Origin: JACDAN01 sp963834825
Lineage (GTDB): Bacteria; Actinomycetota; Thermoleophilia; Gaiellales; Gaiellaceae
Direction: 5' to 3'
DNA length: 64,000 nt
Assembly (NCBI GenBank): GCA_963834825.1
Contig: CAWICZ010000014.1
Coordinates: 868,001 to 932,000, forward strand
A model generated the notes under the pieces. That model saw only the letters and a list, made by a program, of their open reading frames with translations, was not told the origin of the DNA and ran no database searches. The translations under genes and the position numbers were made by a program. Below, in pieces: positions 8,269-16,871 of the stretch. Positions within the stretch are counted from its first letter, which is position 1. Each line of letters begins with the position of its first letter.

Positions 8269-9453
8269 ATGATCGCATGTCTCGCCATCCCCGGTTTCGA
8301 GCTCCGGGCCGCGCTCCGCTCACGGCCTAGCCTCGCGCTTCGGCCTGCCGCGCTGGCGCCGCCCGACGGTGCCGAGCCGCTGATCGGGCCCGTCACCGCC
8401 GTCGCCGACCAGGCCGGCGTCAAGCCGGGGATGCGCATGGGGGAGGCGCTCGCGACCTGCCCGAAGCTCGTCCTCGTCGAGCCCGATCCCGCCGGCGCCG
8501 AGCGCGACTGGGAGGAGATCGTCCGCGGCCTCGAGGATTCTGGCTTCGCCGTCGAGTCGACGGCTCTCGGTACCGCGTACTTCGACACGCGCGGGGTGGA
8601 ACGCCTCTACGGCGGCCTCGAGCCGGCCCTGAAGCGCGCTCTCGCCGCGGTCGGCACGCACTGGGACGCGCGCGTTGGCGCGGCCGCGCGCCGCTTCGCC
8701 GCCCTCGCGGCAGCCAACGTCGCGCGCCCAGGCCAGGCGCTGGTCGTCTCCGACGAGCGCACACAGGAGTTCCTCGCTCCGCTTCCGCTCCGCCTGCTCG
8801 GGCTGGACGAGCGCCGCCGGCAGGAGCTGGAAGCGCTGGGCGTGAAACGGGTCGGACAGCTTGCCGGGCTCCCGGGCGCTGCTGTGGCCGAACGACTGGG
8901 ACCGGACGGTCGCAGCGCCTGGGGCCAGGCGAGGGGAGGGAAACGTGGTCGCATTCGCGGCCGGCGGCCGCCTGCCGAGGTCTACGAGGTGCTCGAGTTC
9001 CCGGAGGCGGTCGGCAACGAGCTGACCCTCCGTCGCGCACTCGCCACGCTCGTCGAGCGGGCGCTCAATCGCCCCGAGCGGGCCGACCGTTTCGTCCGAA
9101 AAGTTGCACTTTCGGCACGACTCGTCGGCGGCGGCTCGTGGCGGCGGACGCTGACCTTCCGCGTTCCGGCCGGGGACGCCGATCGCGTCCGTATCGCGCT
9201 CGGCCCGAAGCTGAACGACCTGCCGGCGCCGGTGACGGCGCTCAGGCTCGAGCTCGCCGAGCTGACCGAGTCGACCGGCCAGCAACTCGAGCTCGTCAGG
9301 CCGGAGGGCGCCGATCTTCAGACGAGGCTGAAGGAGGGGTTGCGTCAGGTGAAGGCCAGCACGGGCGGTGGAGCCGTCGCGAGTGTGGTCGAAGTCGCGC
9401 CGTGGTCGCGGATTCCGGAAGCGCGCGCGCTGTTCGTGCCGCGGGACGACTAG
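8269..9453 (+). CDS. imuB: Y-family DNA polymerase-like protein (ImuB/DinB type)
   Basis: 394 residues, starting right at the first strand of the Y-family palm (MIACLAIPGFELRAALR). It has the family's AYFDTRGVERLYGG block and helix-hairpin-helix region (LGLDERRRQELEALGVKR, about 182-199), then a little-finger-like C-terminus. The usual catalytic acidic residues are partly replaced: the first strand reads CLAIPGF rather than CxDxDxF. This fits ImuB, a non-catalytic Y-family subunit that tethers the error-prone polymerase DnaE2 in SOS mutagenesis. The start abuts two LexA boxes, pointing to a leaderless, damage-induced transcript. DnaE2 is encoded 1 kb downstream. Confidence 0.87.
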   Translation: MIACLAIPGFELRAALRSRPSLALRPAALAPPDGAEPLIGPVTAVADQAGVKPGMRMGEALATCPKLVLVEPDPAGAERDWEEIVRGLEDSGFAVESTALGTAYFDTRGVERLYGGLEPALKRALAAVGTHWDARVGAAARRFAALAAANVARPGQALVVSDERTQEFLAPLPLRLLGLDERRRQELEALGVKRVGQLAGLPGAAVAERLGPDGRSAWGQARGGKRGRIRGRRPPAEVYEVLEFPEAVGNELTLRRALATLVERALNRPERADRFVRKVALSARLVGGGSWRRTLTFRVPAGDADRVRIALGPKLNDLPAPVTALRLELAELTESTGQQLELVRPEGADLQTRLKEGLRQVKASTGGGAVASVVEVAPWSRIPEARALFVPRDD

Positions 9454-9689
9454 GGCGGCTGAATGAGCCGCGGGCCGCCCTCGTCGAGCCGCATGCCGAC
9501 GGGACGCCGCGACTCATCAACCGCCTGTCGGTCGAGCTGATCCGCGAGGAGTGGCGCGTGGTCGACCGGTGGTGGACCGAGGAGCCCGTCAACAGGCGTT
9601 ACTTCGAGGTCGTGCTGGAGAGCGGCCAGAACGTCGTCGTCTTCCACGACGGTGAGGACGGACGTTGGTTCAGCCAGCGCGGCGCGTGA
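9402..9689 (+). CDS. Small DUF6504-like protein of the imuB-dnaE2 cassette
   Basis: The conserved core (about 75 residues, ALVEPHADGTPRLINR then REEWRVVDRWWTEEP and RRYFEVVLESG) resembles the short DUF6504-type proteins found beside imuB and dnaE2 in actinobacteria. The start is uncertain. The only ATG/GTG/TTG in frame is GTG at 9402, inside the imuB tail; CTG at 9459 just after the imuB stop would remove the overlap. The Trp-rich motif suggests a small beta fold. Its role in mutagenesis is not established, but the location suggests an accessory function for the ImuB/DnaE2 complex. Confidence 0.68.
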   Translation: MVADSGSARAVRAAGRLGRLNEPRAALVEPHADGTPRLINRLSVELIREEWRVVDRWWTEEPVNRRYFEVVLESGQNVVVFHDGEDGRWFSQRGA

Positions 9690-9691
9690 GC

Positions 9692-10462
9692 CTACTGTCC
9701 CCGGAGGAACTCAACGAACCCGTCGTCGGGCGCATGGAAGTTCAGGAACCGGACGGGCGTCTCGACCTCCAGGATCCCGTGCTTGTCGCGGGGCGGGGCG
9801 GCCACGAACGAGCCCGGCCGGAACCGCGCCTCGCCGCCGTTCGCCCAGAGGCCGAGCTCACCCTCGAGGACGTAGAACGAATCGGTGTGGCCGTCGTGGC
9901 GGTGCGGATCGATCGGGCCGAACCCTTCGCGGGCCTCGAACTCGAGGAAGCAGATCTGCGGCTGCGCCGCGCGTACGGTGATCGTGCGAACCGCAGCCTC
10001 ATGCCGCTCGCCGCCTTCGGGGCCGACGACGATCGCATCAGCCGGGCCAGAAGGCTCTTGGACGTCATAGCTGTCCCACTCGAACTTCTCGCCGGCGATC
10101 GCATGGCGCAGGTACTCGATGAAGTCCCTATCGGGGGCGTGAATGTTGAGGTATCGCGCTCCGCCCGGCCCGTGGTTCCTGAACCCGTGGACGATTCCCG
10201 GCGGGACAACAACGGAGGTTCCCGCGCCGGCACGGACGGTCTCGGCCCCGTTGATGATCTCGAGCTCGCCCTCGAGGACGTAGAACGCGTCGACGTGCTC
10301 CTTGTGGAAGTGCGGGCCCGCGCCCTCGAAGGCGGACGTGACGCTGACCTCGTTGACCGAGATCTCCGGCCGCTCGATCTTGACGACGATCCGCTCGTTC
10401 AAGCGCTCGCCCTCGCCGGGGGCTAGGAGAACCGGTTGGCCTACGTCGAGCTCCACGCGCAC
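9692..10462 (-). CDS. Bicupin-domain protein
   Basis: Up to 256 residues with two cupin domains. The first has HFHKEHVDAFYVLEGELEI (about 51-69) and PPGIVHGF. The second has DPHRHDGHTDSFYVLEGELG and PPRDKHGIL. Each domain keeps the His/Glu pattern that binds a metal. Substrate and reaction are unknown; such proteins are often dioxygenases, isomerases or storage-type proteins. The start is ambiguous: GTG at 10462 or 10456 overlaps the dnaE2 start on the other strand by 20-27 bases, and TTG at 10402 avoids overlap but drops a PGEGE block typical of cupins. The gene interrupts the imuB-dnaE2 cassette on the opposite strand. Confidence 0.8.
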   Translation of the reverse strand: MRVELDVGQPVLLAPGEGERLNERIVVKIERPEISVNEVSVTSAFEGAGPHFHKEHVDAFYVLEGELEIINGAETVRAGAGTSVVVPPGIVHGFRNHGPGGARYLNIHAPDRDFIEYLRHAIAGEKFEWDSYDVQEPSGPADAIVVGPEGGERHEAAVRTITVRAAQPQICFLEFEAREGFGPIDPHRHDGHTDSFYVLEGELGLWANGGEARFRPGSFVAAPPRDKHGILEVETPVRFLNFHAPDDGFVEFLRGQ

Positions 10463-13400
10463 TCAGCCTATTCGTTCCTCGACGGCGCCTCGCTACCCGA
10501 GGAGCTGGCGGTGCGGGCTGCTGAGCTCGGCTACGAGGCGCTCGCGCTCACCGACCACGACGGCGTCTTCGGCTCGCTCGAGTTCGCGCACGCAGCGAAG
10601 GCGTTCGGCGTCCGGCCGATCACAGGAACGGAAGTGACACTCGATGACGGATCGCACGTCACCCTGCTCGTCGAGAGCAAGCGCGGCTACTCGAACCTCT
10701 GCCGGCTGCTGACCGCGGCGCACGCCGATACCCGCCCGAAGGAAGGTGAGCCACCGCTTGCCCCCGCGCTCGGCCTGGACGTGCTCGAGGAGCTGAACGA
10801 GGGGCTCGTCTGCCTCTCCGGCTGTGCTCGTCAGGGGCTCGCCGTGCGCAGCCCGAACGCCGCCGCCCGGCTCGCGCGCGCCTTCGGGCGGGAGCGCTTC
10901 TACGTCGAGCTCCAGCGGCCCTTCGAGCGCGGGGACGTGCGGCGGAACGCCCGGCTCCGCGAGCTCGCGGATGCGCTCGGCGTCGAGACCGTCGTGACCG
11001 GGGATGTTCACGCCCACGACCCCGCCCGCGCGCTCCTCCAGGACGCGCTCGTCGCGATCCGCCACCGCACCTCGCTCGAAGGCTCCGAGCAGGAGCGGCG
11101 CGGGAACCACGAAGCGATCCTCCGCGCGCCGGGCGAGATCCCCGAGCGCTTTCCCCTCGACCGGGATGCCGTCGAGCGTACCGCCGTGATCGCCGAACGC
11201 TGCGGGTTCGACCTGACCGAGGAGCTCGGCTACCGCTATCCGGACTTCTCGGACCAGGCCGAATCGGCCATCAGCCTGCTCACTCAGGTCTGCAACCACG
11301 CCTTCGACGCGCGTTACGTGACAAGTAACACTGTGTTACTAAGTCCGGCTCGCGCCCGCCTCGACGAGGAGCTCAGACTGATCGACGAGCTCGGTCTCGC
11401 GGGCTTCTTCCTCCTCCACCACGAAGTCCTCGAGCTCGCGCGCGACGTCGCCAACGAGGTTCGCGGCCGCGACTCGCCGCGCAACTCGCTCCCGCCGGGA
11501 CGCGGCCGCGGGAGCTCGGTCGGCTCGATCGTCTGCTTCCTGACCGGGCTCTCGCACGTCGATCCCGTCCACGCAGGTCTCTCGCTCGGGCGCTTCATCA
11601 ACCGCGAGCTCGACGCCGTGCCCGACATCGACCTCGACTTCCCGCGCGACATCCGCGAGAAGCTGATCGTCGCCGTCACCGAGCGATATGGACGCGAGCA
11701 CGCCGCGCTCGTCGCCAGCTTCTCGACGTACCGCTCGCGCGGCGCGATTCGCGACATCGGCAAGGCGCTCGGGCTCCCCTACGGCGAGCTGGAGCGTCTC
11801 GCGCGCGTCTCGGACGGCTGGAACGCCCGCCGAGTCGGAGAGGACCTCCAGCTCGTCCCCGGCTGGGAGGACAAGGCCGCCTCGCCGCGCTGGCGCGCGT
11901 TCGCGGAGCTCACGCGCGAGATCGCCGGCCTCCCGCGGCACATCTCCCAGCACCCGGGCGGAATGGTGATCTCCTCGAGGCCGCTCGTCGAGCTCGTCCC
12001 GGTCCAGCCCGCAGCGATGGCGGGCAGGCAGATCGTGCAGTGGGACAAGGACTCCTGCGACGACGCAGGCTTCCTGAAGATCGACCTGCTCGGGCTCGGG
12101 ATGCTCTCGGCGGTCGAAGAGTGCGTCGATCAGATCGCGCAGCTCCGCGGCAAGACCATCGACCTCTCGCGGATCCCGCTCGACGACGAGGACGTCTTCG
12201 CGCAGATCCAGGTGGCTGACACCGTCGGCGCCTTCCAGATCGAAAGCCGCGCGCAGATGCAGAGCATCCTCCGCACCAAGCCCGAGTCCCTCGAGGACAT
12301 CATGGTGCAGGTCGCGCTCGTGCGCCCCGGGCCGATCCAGGGCAAGGCCGTCCATCCCTACATCGCCCACCGGCAGCGTCTTCGCGAGGACCCGGACTTC
12401 GTCCCGCCCGTCGACCACCCACTCCTCGCCGAGCCGCTGCGCGACACCCTCGGCGTCGTCGTCTTCCAGGATCAGGTGCTGGAGGTCGCGATGGCGCTGT
12501 CGGGGTTCAGCGTGGGGGAGGCCGAAGGACTGCGGCGCGCGATGAGCCGGAAGCGGAGCGAGGCGGCGCTCGAGGCCTACCGCAAGCGGTTCGTCGACGG
12601 AGCGGCGGCGAACGGCGTCGACGAGGTGCTCGCGAACTCGATCTACGACAAGCTCGTCGGCTTCTCCGGCTTCGGGTTCCCGAAGTCGCATGCGGCGGCG
12701 TTCGGGCTGCTGGCCTACCAGTCGCAATGGCTGCGCTGCCACTACCCCGCCGAGTTCCTGGCCGCGCTTCTGAACGCGCAGCCGATGGGCTTCTATCCGC
12801 CGGCGACGCTCGTGCGGGACGCCCAGCGGCGCGGGGTGGAGGTCCTGTCGCCCGACGTCAATCTCAGCGAGGCGGAATGTGTCGTCCAGGACGGCAAGGT
12901 TCGGATCGGGATCGGATATGTGACGTCGATCGGTGGGGAGGACGCCAAGGCGCTGGTCGAGGTGCGGGAGCGGGGCGGGCCGTTCCGGTCGGTGCGAGAC
13001 CTCGCGCAGCGCTCGCCGCTCCGCCGCGAGGGGCTGGAGGCGCTGATCTCGAGCGGAGCATGCGCTGCGTTCGGCGACGAGGTGCGACCGTTGCTCTGGG
13101 AGGCCGGGCTCGCGCCCCGGTCGGCGTCGGTACCGGGCTCGGGGGGAGAGGAGCGGCAGCTCGCGCTGCCGATGGATCCGACGGTCGAGACGCCGGCGCT
13201 TCCCGAGCCGAGCGACTGGGAGCGGATGCTGACCGACTACCAGACGACGAGCCTGACCGTCGGCACCCATCCGATGGAGCTCCTGCGCCCGCATCTCGCC
13301 GCTCCTGTCCTCTCGAGCCGTGACCTGTGTCTGACACCGGACAGGGCTCAAGTGGCCGTTGCGGGGATGGCGATCGCGCGCCAGCGCCCGTCGACCGCCA

Positions 13401-13660
13401 ACGGTGTCGTCTTCATGCTGCTCGAGGACGAGTTTGGCCAGATGAACCTGATCGTCCCGCCGCAGGTCTACGACCGCCATCGCGCGATCGTCCGTGGCGA
13501 GCCGCTGATCCTGGCGAAGGGAAGGTTCGAGCGCCAGGATCGCAACCAGAACGTGCTCGTACGAGAGCTGGAGACGCTGGGACCGCTGGCGAGGAAGGTC
13601 GCCGACGTGCCGGAGCTCGCGTCATCGCTGCCACCGGCACATCATTTCGGGCATCGGTGA
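10436..13660 (+). CDS. dnaE2: Error-prone DNA polymerase III alpha subunit DnaE2 (ImuC)
   Basis: 1074 residues, the usual length for DnaE2. A PHP domain opens the protein (YVELHAHSAYSFLDGASLPE, with the HxH motif). The polymerase palm includes GRGRGSSVGSIVCFLTGLSH and PDIDLDFPRDIREK with the catalytic aspartates. Later come QDQVLEVAMALSGF and SGFGFPKSHAAAFGLLAYQS, and a C-terminal OB fold. It copies damaged templates in SOS mutagenesis together with ImuB. The TTG start follows TAGGAG by 6 bases, a weak -10. I found no LexA box directly upstream, unlike imuB. An AT-rich 17-bp palindrome lies inside the gene at 11324-11340. Confidence 0.95.
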   Translation: MAYVELHAHSAYSFLDGASLPEELAVRAAELGYEALALTDHDGVFGSLEFAHAAKAFGVRPITGTEVTLDDGSHVTLLVESKRGYSNLCRLLTAAHADTRPKEGEPPLAPALGLDVLEELNEGLVCLSGCARQGLAVRSPNAAARLARAFGRERFYVELQRPFERGDVRRNARLRELADALGVETVVTGDVHAHDPARALLQDALVAIRHRTSLEGSEQERRGNHEAILRAPGEIPERFPLDRDAVERTAVIAERCGFDLTEELGYRYPDFSDQAESAISLLTQVCNHAFDARYVTSNTVLLSPARARLDEELRLIDELGLAGFFLLHHEVLELARDVANEVRGRDSPRNSLPPGRGRGSSVGSIVCFLTGLSHVDPVHAGLSLGRFINRELDAVPDIDLDFPRDIREKLIVAVTERYGREHAALVASFSTYRSRGAIRDIGKALGLPYGELERLARVSDGWNARRVGEDLQLVPGWEDKAASPRWRAFAELTREIAGLPRHISQHPGGMVISSRPLVELVPVQPAAMAGRQIVQWDKDSCDDAGFLKIDLLGLGMLSAVEECVDQIAQLRGKTIDLSRIPLDDEDVFAQIQVADTVGAFQIESRAQMQSILRTKPESLEDIMVQVALVRPGPIQGKAVHPYIAHRQRLREDPDFVPPVDHPLLAEPLRDTLGVVVFQDQVLEVAMALSGFSVGEAEGLRRAMSRKRSEAALEAYRKRFVDGAAANGVDEVLANSIYDKLVGFSGFGFPKSHAAAFGLLAYQSQWLRCHYPAEFLAALLNAQPMGFYPPATLVRDAQRRGVEVLSPDVNLSEAECVVQDGKVRIGIGYVTSIGGEDAKALVEVRERGGPFRSVRDLAQRSPLRREGLEALISSGACAAFGDEVRPLLWEAGLAPRSASVPGSGGEERQLALPMDPTVETPALPEPSDWERMLTDYQTTSLTVGTHPMELLRPHLAAPVLSSRDLCLTPDRAQVAVAGMAIARQRPSTANGVVFMLLEDEFGQMNLIVPPQVYDRHRAIVRGEPLILAKGRFERQDRNQNVLVRELETLGPLARKVADVPELASSLPPAHHFGHR

Positions 13661-13753
13661 GCTCGGCATAGCCGAGGGTGATCGGTGAAGACATCCAGCG
13701 GGACAGCACGAGCCAGGTAAGAATCGGGCCTCAACGGACACGAAGGAGGCACG

Positions 13754-14272
13754 GTGAAGCTGAACGATCTGATCAGGGGTTTTCCCGGCCATCCGCTTCA
13801 TCCGCCGTTCACCGACGCCACGATTGGGATCTACACGGCCGCGACGGCCTTCGGCGTGCTCTCCGCGCTCGGCGTCAGCGAGGAGAACCTGGCGACCGCG
13901 TGGTGGCTCGCGCTCGTCCTCGGGCTGGTCGTGACCGTCCCGACCGCGTTGACGGGCTTCGTCGACTGGCTCAGCATCAGCTGGGGAACGCCTGTCTGGC
14001 GGACCGCGACGCTGCATCTGAGCTCGATGCTCACCGCGACGGTGTTCTTCCTGATCGCGGCGCTCGTCGGCCACGGCGACTACGTCGACAAGACGGCCGG
14101 CGGCGGCGCGTTGATCCTGACTCTGATCGGCTTCGCGTTCCTGACCCTCGGCGGCTGGTTGGGCGGAACCGTCGTGTTCACGCACGGAATGCGGGTCTTG
14201 AACCTCGTGGAGGAACCGACGCAGCGGGCGGTCACGCCCGGCGGCCCCGAGAAGGAGCAGGCCGAGGCGTAG
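13754..14272 (+). CDS. DUF2231 family membrane protein
   Basis: 172 residues from GTG at 13754, preceded by a strong ribosome site (GAAGGAGG, 4 bases before the start). The N-terminal FPGHPLHPPFTDATIG is the DUF2231 signature. Four hydrophobic segments follow (near 28-45, 52-72, 88-108 and 120-142), and a polar tail ends GPEKEQAEA. The family has no assigned biochemical function; conserved His residues near the first helix hint at cofactor or metal binding. It stands alone between dnaE2 and a reverse gene. Confidence 0.85.
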   Translation: MKLNDLIRGFPGHPLHPPFTDATIGIYTAATAFGVLSALGVSEENLATAWWLALVLGLVVTVPTALTGFVDWLSISWGTPVWRTATLHLSSMLTATVFFLIAALVGHGDYVDKTAGGGALILTLIGFAFLTLGGWLGGTVVFTHGMRVLNLVEEPTQRAVTPGGPEKEQAEA

Positions 14273-14299
14273 CCGCGGCGGACTTGCCGCCAAGCTCCC

Positions 14300-14605
14300 C
14301 TAGGTCTCGTCGATCTCGAGGGCGAACCGCGGGAGCCGACGGTGCACGGCTGCGTTGAACTCCGCGACGTACTCGTTCGCGCCGTCCTCGTCGAGCGTTC
14401 GCGCGTAGGTGTCGCGCATCTCCGCCAGCGTCTCCGTGCCGAACTCGACGAGCTCCTGGAAGCGGCCGAACACCTCCTCGGCGTCTTCGCGATCGGCACG
14501 GTCGTATTGCCGTTCGGCGTCTTCGACCCGAGCCAGGAAATCGGCGTCCTCGCGCTCGAAGAGGTCGAGCTGGCGGCCGATCAGCTCGTCGAAGTGCCCG
14601 GGCAT
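14300..14605 (-). CDS. Conserved-looking hypothetical protein, charged and helical
   Basis: 101 residues from ATG at 14605. Nearly a third of the residues are Asp or Glu and most of the chain looks helical (RQLDLFEREDADFLARVEDA). There is no membrane segment or Cys. I do not recognise a family. The gene is divergent from the endonuclease/phosphatase gene with only 20 bases between start codons, and a symmetric TACAGTA in that gap could be the -10 box of both. Confidence 0.62.
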   Translation of the reverse strand: MPGHFDELIGRQLDLFEREDADFLARVEDAERQYDRADREDAEEVFGRFQELVEFGTETLAEMRDTYARTLDEDGANEYVAEFNAAVHRRLPRFALEIDET

Positions 14606-14613
14606 CTTCGGCT

Positions 14614-14620
14614 TACAGTA
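14614..14620. promoter_or_regulatory. Shared bidirectional -10 between two start codons
   Basis: TACAGTA gives TACAGT forward, 6 bases from GTG at 14626. It gives TACTGT in reverse, 9 bases from ATG at 14605. The whole intergenic gap is 20 bases, so both genes must be driven from within it or from inside the neighbouring gene. Confidence 0.55.
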
Positions 14621-14625
14621 GCCGC

Positions 14626-15399
14626 GTGCTCGTCCGCACCTGGAACCTGTTCCACGGCAACACGCTGCCGCCCGGGCGAAGGCGGTACGTGGAGGAGATG
14701 GTGCGGCTCGTGACCCAGGACGAGCCGGACGCCGTGTGCCTCCAGGAGGTCCCGCCGTGGTCCTTGGGGCGGCTCGGGGAGTGGAGCGGAATGGCGGTCT
14801 ACGGCGAGGTCGCGTCGCGACCCTCGCTCGGCCCGATCCCGGTCACGAGGGGGATCGGCCGCTGGGTCACCGATCACAACGCCGGGCTCTTCCGGTCGGG
14901 CTTCGAGGGGCAGGCGAACGCGATTCTCGTGCGGCGGCCGATCCTCGCACGGCACGTCGTGACGCTGAACCCGATCGCGTTTCGCCTGCGCACGGCCAGG
15001 CGGCTCGGCCTCTCGCCGCTTACCCGGCTCGCGTGGGGGAAAGAGCGCCGACAGGCGCTCGCAGTGCGCGTCGAGGGCGGCATGGTCGTGTCGACGCTGC
15101 ACGCGAGCAACGCGCGGGACGTCCGGGTGTCCGAGGCTGAGGTGGAACACGCCGCTCACTGGGCCGGCGGGCTCGCCGGGGACTCGCCGTGCGTACTCGC
15201 CGGCGATCTGAACGTGGATACGAAGCGCTCGGAGGTCTTCGGTCGCCTCGTCGGCTTCTCGGCCCCGGGCCCCGGCGTCGACCACGTGCTGGTGCGGGGC
15301 GCCGACGTCGTCGACCACGAGCGCTGGTCCCGCGACCGCCGCCTGCTCGACGGGCTGGTGCTCTCGGACCACGCCCCCGTGGAGGCCCGAGTCGTATGA
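14626..15399 (+). CDS. Endonuclease/exonuclease/phosphatase-family protein
   Basis: 257 residues from GTG at 14626. It has the metal-dependent phosphoesterase fold shared by exonuclease III and inositol phosphatases: TWNLFHGNT at the start, CLQEVPPW with the metal-binding Glu (about residue 40), VLAGDLNVD (Asp/Asn catalytic pair, about 190-198) and the final LSDHAPVE with the catalytic Asp-His. No DNA-binding extension is visible, so the substrate could be DNA or a small phosphodiester. The stop overlaps the next gene (ATGA), indicating a two-gene operon with the aminotransferase. Confidence 0.85.
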   Translation: MLVRTWNLFHGNTLPPGRRRYVEEMVRLVTQDEPDAVCLQEVPPWSLGRLGEWSGMAVYGEVASRPSLGPIPVTRGIGRWVTDHNAGLFRSGFEGQANAILVRRPILARHVVTLNPIAFRLRTARRLGLSPLTRLAWGKERRQALAVRVEGGMVVSTLHASNARDVRVSEAEVEHAAHWAGGLAGDSPCVLAGDLNVDTKRSEVFGRLVGFSAPGPGVDHVLVRGADVVDHERWSRDRRLLDGLVLSDHAPVEARVV

Positions 15400-16484
15400 C
15401 GTTCGAGGAAGCACGGGCGGCGTTCCCGGTGCTCGAGCGCTACGCGTACCTGAACGCCGGCTCGGTCGGGCCGCTGTCGCGGGCCACGTACGAGGCGATG
15501 TCGGCAGTCGAGCGGGAGGAACTGGAGCACGGCCGCGCGACGTGGCCGTACTTCACGCGCATGCAGGAGACGCGAGACAGGCTCCGTGCGTCGCTGGCCG
15601 CACTCGTCGGAGTCGAGACCGAGCTGATGTCGTTGACGACCTCAACGAGCGAGGGCTGTCGGATCGTCCTCGCGGGTCTGGGGCTCGCTCCCGAGGACGA
15701 GCTCGTCACGACAGACGCCGAGCACTTCGGGCTCACCGGCGCGCTTCACTCCTCCGGAGCCCGGGTTCGCGTCGCGAAGGTCCGGGACCGCCCGGCCGGC
15801 GAGGCGCTCGACGCGATCCTTGCCGAAGTCGGCCCCCGGACGAGGCTCATCGGCCTGTCGCACGTGCTGTGGTTCAACGGCCACGTCATTCCGCTCGGGG
15901 AGCTGCAGGCGGCGGTCTCTGCGCCGCTGCTCGTCGACGGCGCCCAGTCCGTCGGCGCGATCCCGGTCGAGGCTGCGCCGTTCGACTTCTACACCGTCTC
16001 CGGGCAGAAGTGGCTCTGCGGGCCGGTCCCGACGGGCGCGCTCTACGTCAAGGACCCGGAGCGGCTGGCGGTGGCCATGCCGAGCTACTTCTCGCAGGCG
16101 AGCTACGAGCGCGACGGCGCGTTCGAGCCGCGGCCCGGTGCCCTGAGGTTCGATCCCGGCTGGGTCCCCGTCGCCTACCTCGAGGGGCTCCAGGCGGCGC
16201 TCGACGGCGCGCCGGAGTGGCGGTTCGACCGGGCTCGAGAGCTGACCGATCTCTGCCGAGGCCGGCTCGTCGAGGCAGGCTTCGACGTGGTCACCGAACC
16301 TGGCCACGGAACGCTCGTCTCCTGGCGCTGGGAGGGCGACACGATGGAGGTCGCGACGAAGCTCGGCGAAGGCGGCGTGCTGATCCGCGACCTGCCCGGG
16401 ACGGGCCTGCTCCGCGCCTCGTGCGGCTACTGGACGAGCGAGGACGACATCGACCGGCTGGTCGCCGGCCTGTCAGCCCTCTAG
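15396..16484 (+). CDS. Class V aminotransferase-family PLP enzyme
   Basis: 362 residues from ATG at 15396, which overlaps the upstream stop. It has the fold-type I PLP pattern of class V aminotransferases and cysteine desulfurases. YLNAGSVGPLS lies near the start, TTSTSEGCRIVLAGLGL binds the cofactor phosphate, and LLVDGAQSVGAIPV carries the Asp that holds the pyridine nitrogen. SGQKWLCGPVPTGALYV supplies the Schiff-base lysine. The substrate is not evident; this subfamily includes kynureninase-like, isopenicillin-epimerase-like and desulfurase-like enzymes. The 3' end overlaps the convergent VOC gene by 12 bases. Confidence 0.87.
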   Translation: MTFEEARAAFPVLERYAYLNAGSVGPLSRATYEAMSAVEREELEHGRATWPYFTRMQETRDRLRASLAALVGVETELMSLTTSTSEGCRIVLAGLGLAPEDELVTTDAEHFGLTGALHSSGARVRVAKVRDRPAGEALDAILAEVGPRTRLIGLSHVLWFNGHVIPLGELQAAVSAPLLVDGAQSVGAIPVEAAPFDFYTVSGQKWLCGPVPTGALYVKDPERLAVAMPSYFSQASYERDGAFEPRPGALRFDPGWVPVAYLEGLQAALDGAPEWRFDRARELTDLCRGRLVEAGFDVVTEPGHGTLVSWRWEGDTMEVATKLGEGGVLIRDLPGTGLLRASCGYWTSEDDIDRLVAGLSAL

Positions 16485-16871
16485 GGAGGCGAAGAGATCT
16501 ACGAGGTTCCCGTCGGGATCCTTGATCTCCGCGTAGCGCTGGCGCCACTCGGCGTCCCAGGGCTCCTTGTGCGCGGCGCCGCCGGCCTCGAGCATCCGCG
16601 CGTACGCCTCGTCGACCTCTGCGGGCGAGCCGCAACGAAACGCGAGTGCGACCCGCGGGTCGCCGGAGGGCGGAGACCACTCAGGCGCGAAGGACCGGAC
16701 CGACTCCTCCGTGTCGAGCATGAAGCGCAGCCCGCCGGGAAGGGACGCCTCGACGTGACCGTGTCCCTCCGGGTCCAGGGGCTCCGGGAATTCGAGCCCG
16801 AGCTCTCGGTAGAACGCGACCGACCGAGTCAGGTCGGTCACGACGACGCCGATCGCCTCGAACCCCGGCAT
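16473..16871 (-). CDS. VOC-superfamily (glyoxalase/bleomycin-resistance fold) protein
   Basis: 132 residues from ATG at 16871. It is a single VOC module of paired beta-alpha-beta-beta-beta units: AIGVVVTDLTRSVAFYRELG at the start, then FMLDTEE, VALAFRC, AYARMLEAGG and the terminal IKDPDGNLVDLFASL. Metal-site residues typical of the fold (His/Glu) are only partly evident, so the protein could be a binding protein rather than an enzyme. The start overlaps the stop of the HD-domain gene by one base (TGATG), so the two are probably translated together. Confidence 0.82.
   Translation of the reverse strand: MPGFEAIGVVVTDLTRSVAFYRELGLEFPEPLDPEGHGHVEASLPGGLRFMLDTEESVRSFAPEWSPPSGDPRVALAFRCGSPAEVDEAYARMLEAGGAAHKEPWDAEWRQRYAEIKDPDGNLVDLFASLEG

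Noticed and set aside
10424..10435. AACCGGTT-type palindrome before dnaE2 as a LexA box
   Set aside because: GAAC is not followed by GTTC at the right distance, so it does not match the LexA consensus seen at imuB.
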